Below are positions 1 to 6,881 of a stretch of 64,000 nt of DNA, in pieces. Numbering within the stretch: the first letter of the stretch is position 1; every line of letters begins with the position of its first letter. The DNA is from a virus. The stretch lies in IMG/VR virus record IMGVR_UViG_3300045911_000130, positions 1 to 64,000 of that record; one strand, written 5' to 3'. Under the pieces are notes generated by a model. It had not been told where the DNA came from and searched no databases. It was given only the letters and a program-made list of their open reading frames with translations. A program made the translations under genes and the position numbers.

Positions 1-600
1 GGGGGATTAGCAAAGACGGGCCGGTTGGTGGTGGCGGGGGCGGGGCGGAGTATGAAGAGGCAGGAAGAGTATTGGGAGAGGTTGAGCCGGGAGAGCAGTC
101 AGGTGGCTGGGGACATGAGGGTATTGGTGGGGGGTGTGAACGGGCTGGTGGGGGATGCGCGGCAAGAGTTGGAGAAGACGGGGAAGTTGCGAGATGAGGT
201 AGCTGGAGAGATCAGTGGGCGAGTTGTGAAGATGCTGGATTTGAGTAATACGAGTCTGGCGGGGTTGAGCAAAACAGGGGAAGAGTTGAGCGCGTCAGTA
301 TTATTGAGCGCGAAGAACGTCGAGGGGATGACAGGCAACATGGTGGGGGTGACGGGGAACCTGGAGAAGATTACCGCGTCCGGCGTGGTGATTGGGAAGG
401 ATGCGGAGGTTGTGTCAGCCGGGGTGGCTGCGTGGTTCAAGCCGCAGAAGACTCCGTTTTGGAGAAGTGTGCTGGTGGGGGTGGGCCGGGAGCTTGTGCC
501 GGTCGGCGTCCGGGCATTCTTGCCCCAGCGAGTACAGGTTGTCGGGTCTAGTACTATTCGAGTCGAAAGTAGCAGTTTGGGGGATACCAAGAAGGACTAG
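1..600 (+). CDS. Coiled-coil protein, 5'-partial
   Basis: The frame is open from base 1, so the gene probably starts upstream; internal starts are TTG at 25 and ATG at 52. At least 199 residues remain. The visible part is an alpha-helical, heptad-like region rich in Glu, Lys, Ser and Val, with repeated phrases such as MTGNMVGVTGNLEKI, then a short C-terminal tail. Composition is unusual: the coding strand is very G-rich (GGG, GAG and TTG codons dominate), unlike the genes that follow. The overall style resembles the membrane-anchored coiled-coil protein at 23972-24727, so a lost N-terminal membrane segment is possible. No catalytic motif is visible and the function is unknown. Confidence 0.6.
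   Translation, partial: GGLAKTGRLVVAGAGRSMKRQEEYWERLSRESSQVAGDMRVLVGGVNGLVGDARQELEKTGKLRDEVAGEISGRVVKMLDLSNTSLAGLSKTGEELSASVLLSAKNVEGMTGNMVGVTGNLEKITASGVVIGKDAEVVSAGVAAWFKPQKTPFWRSVLVGVGRELVPVGVRAFLPQRVQVVGSSTIRVESSSLGDTKKD
549..556. promoter_or_regulatory. TAGTACTA motif near the end of the first gene
   Basis: This perfect 8-bp palindrome lies 72 bases before the ATG at 621. It is one copy of a motif that recurs at transcription-unit boundaries in this window. Here it is inside the 3' end of the upstream coding sequence. No convincing -35/-10 pair is visible next to it. Confidence 0.4.
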
Positions 601-620
601 GCGCGTGTAAGCTGGGAGGC

Positions 621-1127
621 ATGAGTGAAGACCAGCAAGAAACTCGGCAAGAAATAAAGAGGCCGGAGATGCCGACCAACGAGCTATTCATCGTGAAATA
701 CACGGATGGAGAGATCGATGATGGTGAGGGGCATGGCAGCTTTACGGTTTACCTGGATCGCGCATCAGCACAAGAAATGCTGGATTGCGTGGAAGACGAA
801 GATGCTAAGGTTGTGCGGTTTGTGCGCGAAGATATCAGCGTTGTGCAGGCCGAGCGCCAGCGGGCCGCCGTTCGATTCTTGCGGTATAGTTCCGCCGTTC
901 CGTGCGCCGAGTGCGGGCGAATGTCTAAGCATCATTGGTCGATGATAGTCGCGTTCCAGGCGAAGATTTTTCCGAAGGGCATCGGCGGATTTATCCAGAG
1001 TCACGGCATGGTGCATTTGCCGTTGACGCCGGTTTGTCGAGACCACTTGTTGCAAGAACTGGACAAGCCGACTTACATGAGGCCGTATATCGAGCCCACC
1101 AAAACGAAGAAGCCGCGCAAGGCTTAA
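621..1127 (+). CDS. Hypothetical protein with CxxC-type metal site
   Basis: A 168-aa protein of unknown function. The N-terminal 50 residues are acidic and polar (FIVKYTDGEIDDGEGHGSF). A CAECGRMSKHH stretch near residue 93, with a later CRDHL, could form a small zinc site. ATG 621 has GGAGG only one base upstream, which is too close for normal pairing. ATG 669, preceded by AAAGAGG at a 6-base spacing, is a good alternative and would give MPTNELFIVKY. It is first in the string of small genes after the TAGTACTA motif at 549. Confidence 0.7.
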   Translation: MSEDQQETRQEIKRPEMPTNELFIVKYTDGEIDDGEGHGSFTVYLDRASAQEMLDCVEDEDAKVVRFVREDISVVQAERQRAAVRFLRYSSAVPCAECGRMSKHHWSMIVAFQAKIFPKGIGGFIQSHGMVHLPLTPVCRDHLLQELDKPTYMRPYIEPTKTKKPRKA

Positions 1128-1145
1128 ATAAAAAAGAGGTTGAGT

Positions 1146-1583
1146 ATGTTGAGAATTTTGATGGACACGCCAGCCGTGTCGAATAAGTTTCTGTGCCCAG
1201 ATTGCATGGAAGGCGAGAGCAGACAGGTGAACGGAGTGGTCGAGTGGTATTGTGAGTACGACACTTTTAAGAACCCAGAAACGCGAGGCAGGCTGAAAGG
1301 CGTTGTTACGCAGTGCAGTGCTTATACCCCTTCAAAAGATATAAAGGAGCGCGAGATTCAGGATAAGCTCATCAAGCGCTACCGGAAAGCGATCAAGGTT
1401 TTAGCCGAGGTTCGCGTTAGCCAGCATGATGCTTCGATTTTAATGTGGGTTGATGCAGAAGAGGCTGAGAATCAGAGCTATGGCAACGGCTGGAGCCACA
1501 AGACCCGCGCCGCCGCTCTTCGGAAATACGAAGAGATGAACGGGCTTGCTGTTACATCCGAAGCGGAGGATGATGAGGACTAA
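1146..1583 (+). CDS. Hypothetical protein with zinc-ribbon-like N-terminus
   Basis: A 145-aa protein. ATG 1146 is chosen because AAAAAGAGG precedes it at a good distance; the TTG at 1140 has no such site. The N-terminus carries CPDC and a later WYCEYD, suggesting one metal-binding knuckle. The middle is a charged helix (KEREIQDKLIKRYRKAIK) and the C-terminus is strongly acidic (EAEDDED). The stop overlaps the next start (TAATG), implying translational coupling. No family recognised. Confidence 0.75.
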   Translation: MLRILMDTPAVSNKFLCPDCMEGESRQVNGVVEWYCEYDTFKNPETRGRLKGVVTQCSAYTPSKDIKEREIQDKLIKRYRKAIKVLAEVRVSQHDASILMWVDAEEAENQSYGNGWSHKTRAAALRKYEEMNGLAVTSEAEDDED

Positions 1584-2281
1584 TGAGCAACCAAGAAACA
1601 ATTGCACGGCGATTCGATCCTGAAACGCTACCTGCCCGAATCCGGGCGTTGAAGGTCGATCCAAAGCGCGGCTATCCGGTTCCCTGGTTTGTTCAATGGC
1701 TGTCGGACTCCGAAGGTAAGCCATATCCAGAGTTCCGGGCGATGGACGCGAAGAAGCTTGTTCGCGCTGTCAAAGAGCGCCTTTGCTGGGTCTGTGGAGA
1801 GAAGCTGGGTGTGCGCATGACGTTTGTTGCCGGGCCGATGTGCGGCATCAATCGAACAAGCTCGGAGCCGCCGTCGCATCACGAATGCGCCGAATGGAGC
1901 GCCAAGAACTGCCCCTTTCTCACCAAGCCGCAAATGGTCCGGCGGGAAGACGACCTGATCGACAATAAAAAGCTTGTCGAAACCGCCGCCGGTGTGTGCT
2001 TGCCGCGCAATCCAGGCGTGACGATGCTGTGGACTACGAAGAGCTACAAGCTATTTCAGCCGCCCGGCGGGGGAGGTTTTCTCATTGAAATGGGCGAGCC
2101 CGAGATGGTCGAGTGGTTCCGAGAGGCGCGACCGGCGACACAAGACGAAGTGCTGGACAGCGTAGAAAGCGGCCTGCCAAGCCTGGAAGAATTAGCGGCG
2201 CAAGATGTGAACCCCAAGGCCGCATTACTCGAAGTAGAGCAAATGGTGGTTGCGTTGAAAAAGTATTTGCCGCAGGATTAG
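1583..2281 (+). CDS. Conserved phage hypothetical protein, Cys/His-rich
   Basis: A 232-aa protein. The phrases RGYPVPWFVQW, ERLCWVCGEKLG, GPMCGINR and SEPPSHHECAEW match, from memory, a hypothetical family common in phages and prophages. Cysteines and histidines at about residues 71-125 (CWVC, C, HHEC, C) look like a zinc-binding core. The C-terminal third is acidic and helical (GLPSLEELAAQ). Its function in the family is unknown to me. It is coupled to the upstream gene by TAATG, ends in TAG at 2279, and is followed by the TAGTACTA motif and a promoter. Confidence 0.8.
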   Translation: MSNQETIARRFDPETLPARIRALKVDPKRGYPVPWFVQWLSDSEGKPYPEFRAMDAKKLVRAVKERLCWVCGEKLGVRMTFVAGPMCGINRTSSEPPSHHECAEWSAKNCPFLTKPQMVRREDDLIDNKKLVETAAGVCLPRNPGVTMLWTTKSYKLFQPPGGGGFLIEMGEPEMVEWFREARPATQDEVLDSVESGLPSLEELAAQDVNPKAALLEVEQMVVALKKYLPQD

Positions 2282-2284
2282 CTC

Positions 2285-2346
2285 TAGTACTAATCGTGGC
2301 AAATATATCTTGCCATCTTTTCTTGAAATGCTATGCTTGAGTAGCA
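2285..2346 (+). promoter_or_regulatory. Sigma70-like promoter with TGCTA-N8-TAGCA operator
   Basis: TAGTACTA lies at 2285-2292. A -35-like TTGCCA at 2310-2315 and a -10 TATGCT at 2332-2337 are separated by 16 bases. The inverted repeat TGCTA-N8-TAGCA at 2329-2346 covers the -10 and the expected transcription start, and its last base is the A of the ATG at 2346. The mRNA would therefore be leaderless or nearly so, and no Shine-Dalgarno is present. Three other units carry the same repeat (4938, 12853, 21513). Confidence 0.65.
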
Positions 2347-3038
2347 TGGACGAGCAAGTACAGAAGATAGACACCAAGCTGCGCGGGTGGATCGGTGTTG
2401 ACCTGGACGGGACGCTGGCATATTACGATCACTGGCGCGGATCGCATCACATAGGCGAGCCTATTATGCCGATGGTTGAGCGCGTCAAGAAATGGCTGGC
2501 GGATGGGATTGAAGTGCGTATCTTCACCGCTCGCGTCAGCGACGGGAGGGATAGCAATGCCGCGATAATTCAGGATTGGGCTGAAAAGCATATTGGAGTG
2601 CGCTTGCCGGTTACCAACGTCAAAGATTTTGCGATGTTGGAGTTGTACGACGACCGCTGCGTTCAAGTAATCAAAAACGAAGGATTGCTGTTGAACGCAG
2701 GTCAATTTTGGGACACGATGCGGGCAATCGCCGTCGATGGTTTGGGTTTGACAGATCCTTGGGATGTTGATAAGCCGATGCCGCTTCCCGAAGATTGGGC
2801 GGCGTTTCCGACGATGAGCGCCAACGTCGCGGCTGTGCGCCGGGAGCGCGACGAGCTTCGCGAGTTGGTGGTCGAGATCGGCAATATTGCTGGAGCACAG
2901 CTTACCAACAAGGTTTCCCACGAGTTCTTGAAGCTGGTCAAGGATCAAGTGGCGGGCAGGATTGGATATCTTCAGAATCTTGTTAAAGAGCTTGAGGCCG
3001 AATCCAATATCTATAACAAGGCAAAGCCATCGTTATGA
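2346..3038 (+). CDS. HAD-fold hydrolase/phosphatase-like protein
   Basis: A 230-aa protein with an N-terminal HAD-like domain. Motif I is VDLDGTLA at about residues 16-23 (nucleophile and acid Asp). Motif II is FTARV, a Lys occurs in TNVKDF, and motif IV is YDDR followed by VQVI. This is a small cap-less type often found in phages and expected to act on phosphorylated nucleotides or nucleic-acid ends; the substrate cannot be inferred. Residues from about 155 onward form a helical extension. ATG 2346 is used because it sits directly at the promoter; an upstream in-frame codon at 2310 would lie inside it. The stop overlaps the next ATG (ATGA). Confidence 0.8.
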   Translation: MDEQVQKIDTKLRGWIGVDLDGTLAYYDHWRGSHHIGEPIMPMVERVKKWLADGIEVRIFTARVSDGRDSNAAIIQDWAEKHIGVRLPVTNVKDFAMLELYDDRCVQVIKNEGLLLNAGQFWDTMRAIAVDGLGLTDPWDVDKPMPLPEDWAAFPTMSANVAAVRRERDELRELVVEIGNIAGAQLTNKVSHEFLKLVKDQVAGRIGYLQNLVKELEAESNIYNKAKPSL

Positions 3039-3463
3039 AAGCTATCAGCATTGTTCAGCCGTGGGCGCATTTGATTCTGCATCACGGCAAGGACATCGAA
3101 AACCGGACTTGGCTAACAAGGTTTCGTGGCCGAATTGCCATTCATGCGAGCAAGTACGTCAAGAGTCAAGATATTGACGAGGCGCAAGACGTTCTCGATC
3201 AAGTTGACCCTCAGTGGAATCTGACTCGAATGGTCAATAGCGGCGAGATTGTGACGGGGGCGATTATCGGCACGGTCGAAATTGTCGATTGCGTGCAGAA
3301 ATCGGAATCGCCGTGGTTCTTTGGGCCATTTGGATGGGTTTTGCGGGAGCCGCGCATTCTTGCGAAGCCGATTCCTTGCAAGGGCTCTCTTGGGCTCTGG
3401 AATGCGCCGCAAGACATCGTGGACGAGTTGGTGAGACGAGTAGAAGCAGGAGAATTCAAGTAG
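3035..3463 (+). CDS. ASCH-domain protein
   Basis: A 142-aa protein. The opening MKAISIVQPWAHLILHHGKD followed by IENRTW and then RIAIHASK is the hallmark of the ASCH (PUA-like) fold, which binds RNA or modified nucleotides. GAIIGTVEIVDC and FGWVLREPR match the later strands. The domain fills the protein. Phages often carry stand-alone ASCH proteins, some acting on modified nucleosides; the precise role here is unknown. Its ATG overlaps the stop of the HAD gene, so the two are probably co-translated. Confidence 0.85.
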   Translation: MKAISIVQPWAHLILHHGKDIENRTWLTRFRGRIAIHASKYVKSQDIDEAQDVLDQVDPQWNLTRMVNSGEIVTGAIIGTVEIVDCVQKSESPWFFGPFGWVLREPRILAKPIPCKGSLGLWNAPQDIVDELVRRVEAGEFK

Positions 3464-3892
3464 ATGCCGACATCGAGAAGACGACCGGAAGAGCCGACAA
3501 TGTTTCCCGTGAAACATCAGGACAAGTCTGACTGGCGGGAGCCCAAGCACGGCGACATGCGGATTTGGCACAACCCGCAAATCCCTGGAAAGTCGTTCGT
3601 TTGGCCGGTGGCGAGCATCGAGGAAGCCGCCAAGATGCTCGAATTGCTAGCCCACTACGATGGTTTTTTGTTGAATGAGCGTCATCGCGTTGATTACTCC
3701 AACTGCAACGGCCTTGTCGTTTGGGATTCCAACCTGGACCCGGACGAAGATGGCGAAAGGTGGACCGATTGGGAGTCGGAAAATGGTGAGAGCATCGACG
3801 ACCTGGAACCGCACCAGTGGGCGACAGCCAAATGGTGCTGCGCGAATCACACGCCAGATCAGCCCAAGCTGCCGCTTGTGGAGAATATGTGA
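3464..3892 (+). CDS. Conserved hypothetical protein (RIWHNPQIPGK family)
   Basis: A 142-aa protein. Residues about 25-95 (RIWHNPQIPGKSF, then ASIEEAAKMLELLAHYDGFL and DYSNCNGLVVWD) match, as I recall, a small phage/bacterial family sometimes labelled superinfection exclusion; that label is weak. The protein is acidic and Trp-rich (GERWTDWESENGE). ATG 3464 has AGGAG 11 bases upstream; ATG 3500 is an alternative that would start just before the conserved part. The end overlaps the GTG of the next gene. Confidence 0.7.
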   Translation: MPTSRRRPEEPTMFPVKHQDKSDWREPKHGDMRIWHNPQIPGKSFVWPVASIEEAAKMLELLAHYDGFLLNERHRVDYSNCNGLVVWDSNLDPDEDGERWTDWESENGESIDDLEPHQWATAKWCCANHTPDQPKLPLVENM

Positions 3893-4380
3893 CCATTCGA
3901 GCACCAGGGGCGGGTTTGAAGCCGTGTCCGTATTGCGGTCCAGGGCAGAGCGTGGTCCGCTACTACGACGATCATTTTAAGGACGGAACCATGTATCATG
4001 CCGTTGCGTGTGGTCGATGTGGGGCACACTCTGGCGTCCGACCACAATCCGATCCAGACGGCAAGGAAAAGGTGATCGACTCCTGGAATAACCGTCCTGT
4101 TGAGGCCGCGAAGGACGCGCAAATTGCTGTCCTACAAAGACGCATTACCGATTTGCTGGAGTCCAACAACCGCTACGAGGCTCGCTACCGCAAGGCGAAA
4201 GAGATGTTTCGGGACATATTCTTGGCGGGCGCAAAGTGGTGGGAATGGCACAAAACCGGCTTGCCGGTCGATCAGGGCGGCATAGGCGCAAGCGCAACTA
4301 TGTGGCAGTCGGATCAGCGTTTGGTTGTTGAAGAGTTCGACAAGAGGCTTGCTGATGGGAAATACAGAATCGATTTTTAG
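3889..4380 (+). CDS. Lar-like zinc-ribbon protein with C-terminal helix
   Basis: A 163-aa protein starting at GTG 3889, which overlaps the upstream stop (GTGA) and has GGAG five bases upstream. LKPCPYCG at residues 10-17, then CGRCGAHSG and VIDSWNNRP, match the Lar (restriction alleviation) zinc-ribbon pattern, in which two CxxC pairs bind zinc and the domain ends in a W-N-R motif. The family name comes from the Rac prophage protein that moderates type I restriction; most phage members are untested. Residues 70 onward form a charged coiled helix not typical of Lar. Confidence 0.7.
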   Translation: MTIRAPGAGLKPCPYCGPGQSVVRYYDDHFKDGTMYHAVACGRCGAHSGVRPQSDPDGKEKVIDSWNNRPVEAAKDAQIAVLQRRITDLLESNNRYEARYRKAKEMFRDIFLAGAKWWEWHKTGLPVDQGGIGASATMWQSDQRLVVEEFDKRLADGKYRIDF

Positions 4381-4648
4381 CCGAGAACTGGCCGATGGCC
4401 GGTTGATCGATGTCATCCCGTTGACGTTTGGCCGAGCCCGGATCGGCATTCGAGGCCCAAATCTCAGCGACGGTTCGCCGGATATGTATACCGACGTTTG
4501 GTGATACGACAGCCCAACCGTGGCGGTCGTCGCGGCGCAAGTATGGAATCCAGATTCTCAGCCGGAGCCGCAAGGCTGGATGCGGCATCCGCAAAGCGGA
4601 CGGCGCAGGCCGGATGGCGATGCTGAACAGGAGTATGTGAATCCGTGA
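4355..4648 (+). pseudogene. Conserved small phage gene interrupted by in-frame TGA
   Basis: From ATG 4355 one frame runs to the TGA at 4646-4648, broken only by a TGA at 4502-4504 (codon 50). The first part reads MGNTESIFSRELADGRLIDV, then IPLTFGRARIGIRGP. The second part continues in the same frame with VWNPDSQPEPQGWMRHPQSG and RRRPDGDAEQEYV. I recognise the combination of PLTFGRARI and GWxRHPxTGRRRPDGD as the two ends of one widespread small phage family. The end overlaps the next GTG (GTGA), as for an intact gene. It could be a nonsense mutation, a sequencing error or stop-codon readthrough. If translation stops at 4504 the product is 49 aa. Confidence 0.6.
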
Positions 4649-4842
4649 AACCGGAATTAAGTTCGGTCAACAAGCTGCTAGCACGCAACGGTTCAGATCG
4701 GATTCTGACAGAGTATAAATGCGGTTGCACCTGGGTAGGCAGGCGCGACGAAAAGCCGGATTACTGCGAAAAGCATGGCGGTGATGTGCTCAATAACATC
4801 GCTGTGGTAGATAAGTCGTGGAAGACTGGCTGGGCGCATTAG
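4645..4842 (+). CDS. Small Cys-containing hypothetical protein
   Basis: A 65-aa protein from GTG 4645, overlapping the preceding reading frame by GTGA; AGGAG lies about 11 bases upstream. CGC at residues 27-29 and later DYCEKHGGD suggest a compact metal knuckle. It is the last gene of the first unit and is followed at once by a strong terminator. Function unknown. Confidence 0.7.
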   Translation: MKPELSSVNKLLARNGSDRILTEYKCGCTWVGRRDEKPDYCEKHGGDVLNNIAVVDKSWKTGWAH

Positions 4843-4860
4843 GTCCCCTCCAAACACTCA

Positions 4861-4898
4861 GCCCGCGCAAGGTTCGCCAAGCGCGGGCATTTTTTTTT
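4861..4898 (+). terminator. Rho-independent terminator
   Basis: A perfect 8-bp GC-rich stem GCCCGCGC/GCGCGGGC (4861-4868 and 4881-4888) with a 12-base loop is followed by A and a run of nine T residues. It ends the unit that begins at about 2346 and directly precedes the next promoter. Confidence 0.92.
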
Positions 4899-4903
4899 GG
4901 TCC

Positions 4904-4955
4904 TGGTACTATTCCGTTCAAAATATTCAGCAAGTAACGCTACACTGTTGTAGCA
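4904..4955 (+). promoter_or_regulatory. Promoter with operator-like inverted repeat
   Basis: TGGTACTAT (a one-base variant of TAGTACT) lies at 4904-4912. A -10-like TACACT at 4941-4946 has a weak TTCAAA 18 bases upstream. The inverted repeat CGCTA-N8-TAGCA at 4938-4955 covers the -10 and probable transcription start. The ATG at 4964 has no Shine-Dalgarno and would be 10-12 bases into the mRNA. The promoter follows the terminator at 4861-4898. Confidence 0.6.
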
Positions 4956-4963
4956 TTGCTTGT

Positions 4964-5233
4964 ATGGACGAACGGACGGCAACACCTATTTTCATTGAGG
5001 TTTGGGTAAAGATCATTGAGCCTCAAAGGCTTGTTACCCCATTCAAGATGAGCTTGAACATCAAGCAGATCCTTGCGGTCTACTGCCACGAAAGCCCAGA
5101 GGGATATCAAGCGTCGATTGTGACGGTGGATCTCGGGCAAATTTTCACCACGGATTCCTACGCTGAACTTACCTCGAAAATTGAGGTTGCCAAGAATGAA
5201 TGGATTGAGCGTCTGAAATTGACGCAGGTGTAG
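4964..5233 (+). CDS. Hypothetical protein, first gene of second unit
   Basis: An 89-aa acidic protein with alternating hydrophobic strands (IFIEVWVKII, YQASIVTVDLG) and a C-terminal helix. No motif recognised. It follows the repeat-containing promoter directly. The stop is one base before the next ATG. Confidence 0.7.
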   Translation: MDERTATPIFIEVWVKIIEPQRLVTPFKMSLNIKQILAVYCHESPEGYQASIVTVDLGQIFTTDSYAELTSKIEVAKNEWIERLKLTQV

Positions 5234-5234
5234 C

Positions 5235-5507
5235 ATGGCCGAGAAACCCGGTGCGTGGATTCCAGAGTTGTCGAGAATACTTCAAGCGAACAATTTGCAG
5301 ATTACGTTCTCGATTAACTGTTACAGTGGCATAGCTCATGTTTTGCCGCCGGAGGATCGTAAATGCGAATGCTGGCGTTGCCGGAAAGAGCGCGGCCTGG
5401 AGTCAAGCGAGGAAACGGAGAAGTTGGCAAAGGAGCGCTCGCAGTTGGCGCAGAAGTTGTTCCGAGAGGAGTTTTGGCGATGGCTAGACAAGAGAAATAT
5501 GAGCTAA
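5235..5507 (+). CDS. Small hypothetical protein with CxCWRC motif
   Basis: A 90-aa protein. CECWRC at about residues 49-54 may form part of a zinc site; the remainder is a charged helix (SEETEKLAKERSQLAQKL). One base separates it from the upstream gene and its last 28 bases overlap the next gene. Function unknown. Confidence 0.65.
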   Translation: MAEKPGAWIPELSRILQANNLQITFSINCYSGIAHVLPPEDRKCECWRCRKERGLESSEETEKLAKERSQLAQKLFREEFWRWLDKRNMS

Positions 5508-5923
5508 CCGACTGCGACAAGAGGCTGGCCGCAGCCGTCCGGGAGGTTCATCGCACCTATGGCAGCAACATCCAAAAATTCTTTGAGGATGCCCGCAAAG
5601 CTATAGAAAAGCAAAGGCTAGAGCGCGAAGCCATGCAGTCCGTTCAACCTGCCGGAACACGCTCTGAGGATTATCAGAAGCAGGAGCCGCTTGTTGAATT
5701 TGAGCAATATACTAAACGCGGCGCAACGGTTTGTATTCGGCGGTCTGTGGTGGCTGGCGTGTCGGCGGTGAATGTCGAGATCACGAACATACGCGATAAG
5801 TCCGGCGGCAACTTTTACGTTGCGCATCCCATCGATGAGGTCTTGCGTAGGCTTCAGATTGAAGTTGAGCGGAAACCCATAAAACAGCCCAAAAAGCCAT
5901 TAAAACGGCCAAAAAAGGCTTAA
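5480..5923 (+). CDS. Hypothetical protein with Lys/Pro-rich tail
   Basis: A 147-aa protein. ATG 5480 is chosen because GAGGAG lies 8 bases upstream. The N-terminal 50 residues are helical and charged; the centre has beta character (GATVCIRRSVVAGVSAVNVE). The C-terminus is a basic KQPKKPLKRPKKA tail that may contact nucleic acid. Function unknown. Confidence 0.65.
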   Translation: MARQEKYELTDCDKRLAAAVREVHRTYGSNIQKFFEDARKAIEKQRLEREAMQSVQPAGTRSEDYQKQEPLVEFEQYTKRGATVCIRRSVVAGVSAVNVEITNIRDKSGGNFYVAHPIDEVLRRLQIEVERKPIKQPKKPLKRPKKA

Positions 5924-5951
5924 AACAGGCATTTTTGGAGCTACAAAAGCC

Positions 5952-6356
5952 ATGCACTACAAGCGCAGACCGTTCGATTCAGTAAGCGTCTCAAGGCGAA
6001 CGGATGAGAATTTGAGGCATGTTCGAGACATTGCGGCGCGTCTTGGCCGGTACGAGGCCGATGCCGAAAAAGATGTTCGCCTGGGCGACAAGAAGCACCT
6101 TTGCCGGTATTGCTATTACTACGCCACTAGCCGCATCGGTGGCTCTGCCGTAACTAGCTCCGAGTGTTCGTTGTGCGATAACACTTTGCATTCCGGCAAT
6201 ACCTGTATCGACCTGCTTTGCCTGGAGTGCGCCAAGCGTAATAACCTGTGCCAGCATTGCGGCGCGGACACGAAAGACAGGGTAAGACGGCGGGAGCCGA
6301 TCACGAGCAATTTCAATGCAGCAAGCGACAAGCAAGACGATAATCAAGCGCGATGA
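5952..6356 (+). CDS. Cys-rich zinc-finger-like hypothetical protein
   Basis: A 134-aa protein with many cysteines between residues 52 and 103: CRYCYYY, CSLCDN, CIDLLCLECAK and CQHCGAD. Several CxxC pairs imply two zinc-binding sites in a treble-clef or RING-like arrangement. GGAG lies about 12 bases before ATG 5952. It overlaps the next zinc-finger gene by 41 bases. The role may be nucleic-acid or protein binding; the target is not evident. Confidence 0.7.
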   Translation: MHYKRRPFDSVSVSRRTDENLRHVRDIAARLGRYEADAEKDVRLGDKKHLCRYCYYYATSRIGGSAVTSSECSLCDNTLHSGNTCIDLLCLECAKRNNLCQHCGADTKDRVRRREPITSNFNAASDKQDDNQAR

Positions 6357-6498
6357 GGACCGCTTTCAAATTTTGGAAGACGAGGCTGGCCGCCCGGCGA
6401 TTTTGTGCAAGGGATGCACGCGCGTAAGTTGGCACCCTCAAGATGTCCAGCATCGCTATTGTGGCTACTGCCATGAATTTTTGGACTCGGAAATTTAG
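6316..6498 (+). CDS. Small CxxC...CxxC zinc-ribbon protein
   Basis: A 60-aa protein. CKGC at residues 31-34 and CGYCH at about 49-53 (with the intervening SWHPQDVQHRY) form a four-Cys zinc ribbon, a pattern common in small phage proteins. The N-terminal half is acidic. It overlaps the upstream gene in another frame and precedes the next gene by 8 bases. Function unknown. Confidence 0.75.
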   Translation: MQQATSKTIIKRDEDRFQILEDEAGRPAILCKGCTRVSWHPQDVQHRYCGYCHEFLDSEI

Positions 6499-6506
6499 GA
6501 GAAGAT

Positions 6507-6881
6507 ATGTCTCAGCCTGAGAATGAACAACTTGGAAGCGTCATATGGGCGCAAAGCGGGATTGCGAAACGCAAAGATGGTGTTGAGCCGTTTGTCCAGT
6601 TGATGAAGGACGATAGGGTCGTCGGCCAGTTTACGGTTGAACTGGCACGCGAGTTTGCAGGAAACCTTCTCGCCGCAGCGGAAGCCGCCGAATCGGACGC
6701 TATCTTTACCATGTTCTCGACAAACGAGCTTCGCATGGATTTGGAGACGGCTAGTAAGATTTTGGTGGCGTTCCGCAAGTATCGCGGAGCCAGCGGCAAG
6801 CCGAGTAACGCGACTTCGCGGAATGAGTTTGTTGTCACCGATCAGCATGTGAAGCCGGACGAGACGGAGGAAATCGGATAA
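6507..6881 (+). CDS. Hypothetical protein
   Basis: A 124-aa protein with AGGAG upstream of ATG 6507. It combines a beta-rich beginning (LGSVIWAQSGIAKRKDGVEP) with helices (TVELAREFAGNLLAAAEAAE). No motif recognised. Its TAA shares its last base with the ATG of the hydrolase gene at 6881. Confidence 0.7.
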   Translation: MSQPENEQLGSVIWAQSGIAKRKDGVEPFVQLMKDDRVVGQFTVELAREFAGNLLAAAEAAESDAIFTMFSTNELRMDLETASKILVAFRKYRGASGKPSNATSRNEFVVTDQHVKPDETEEIG

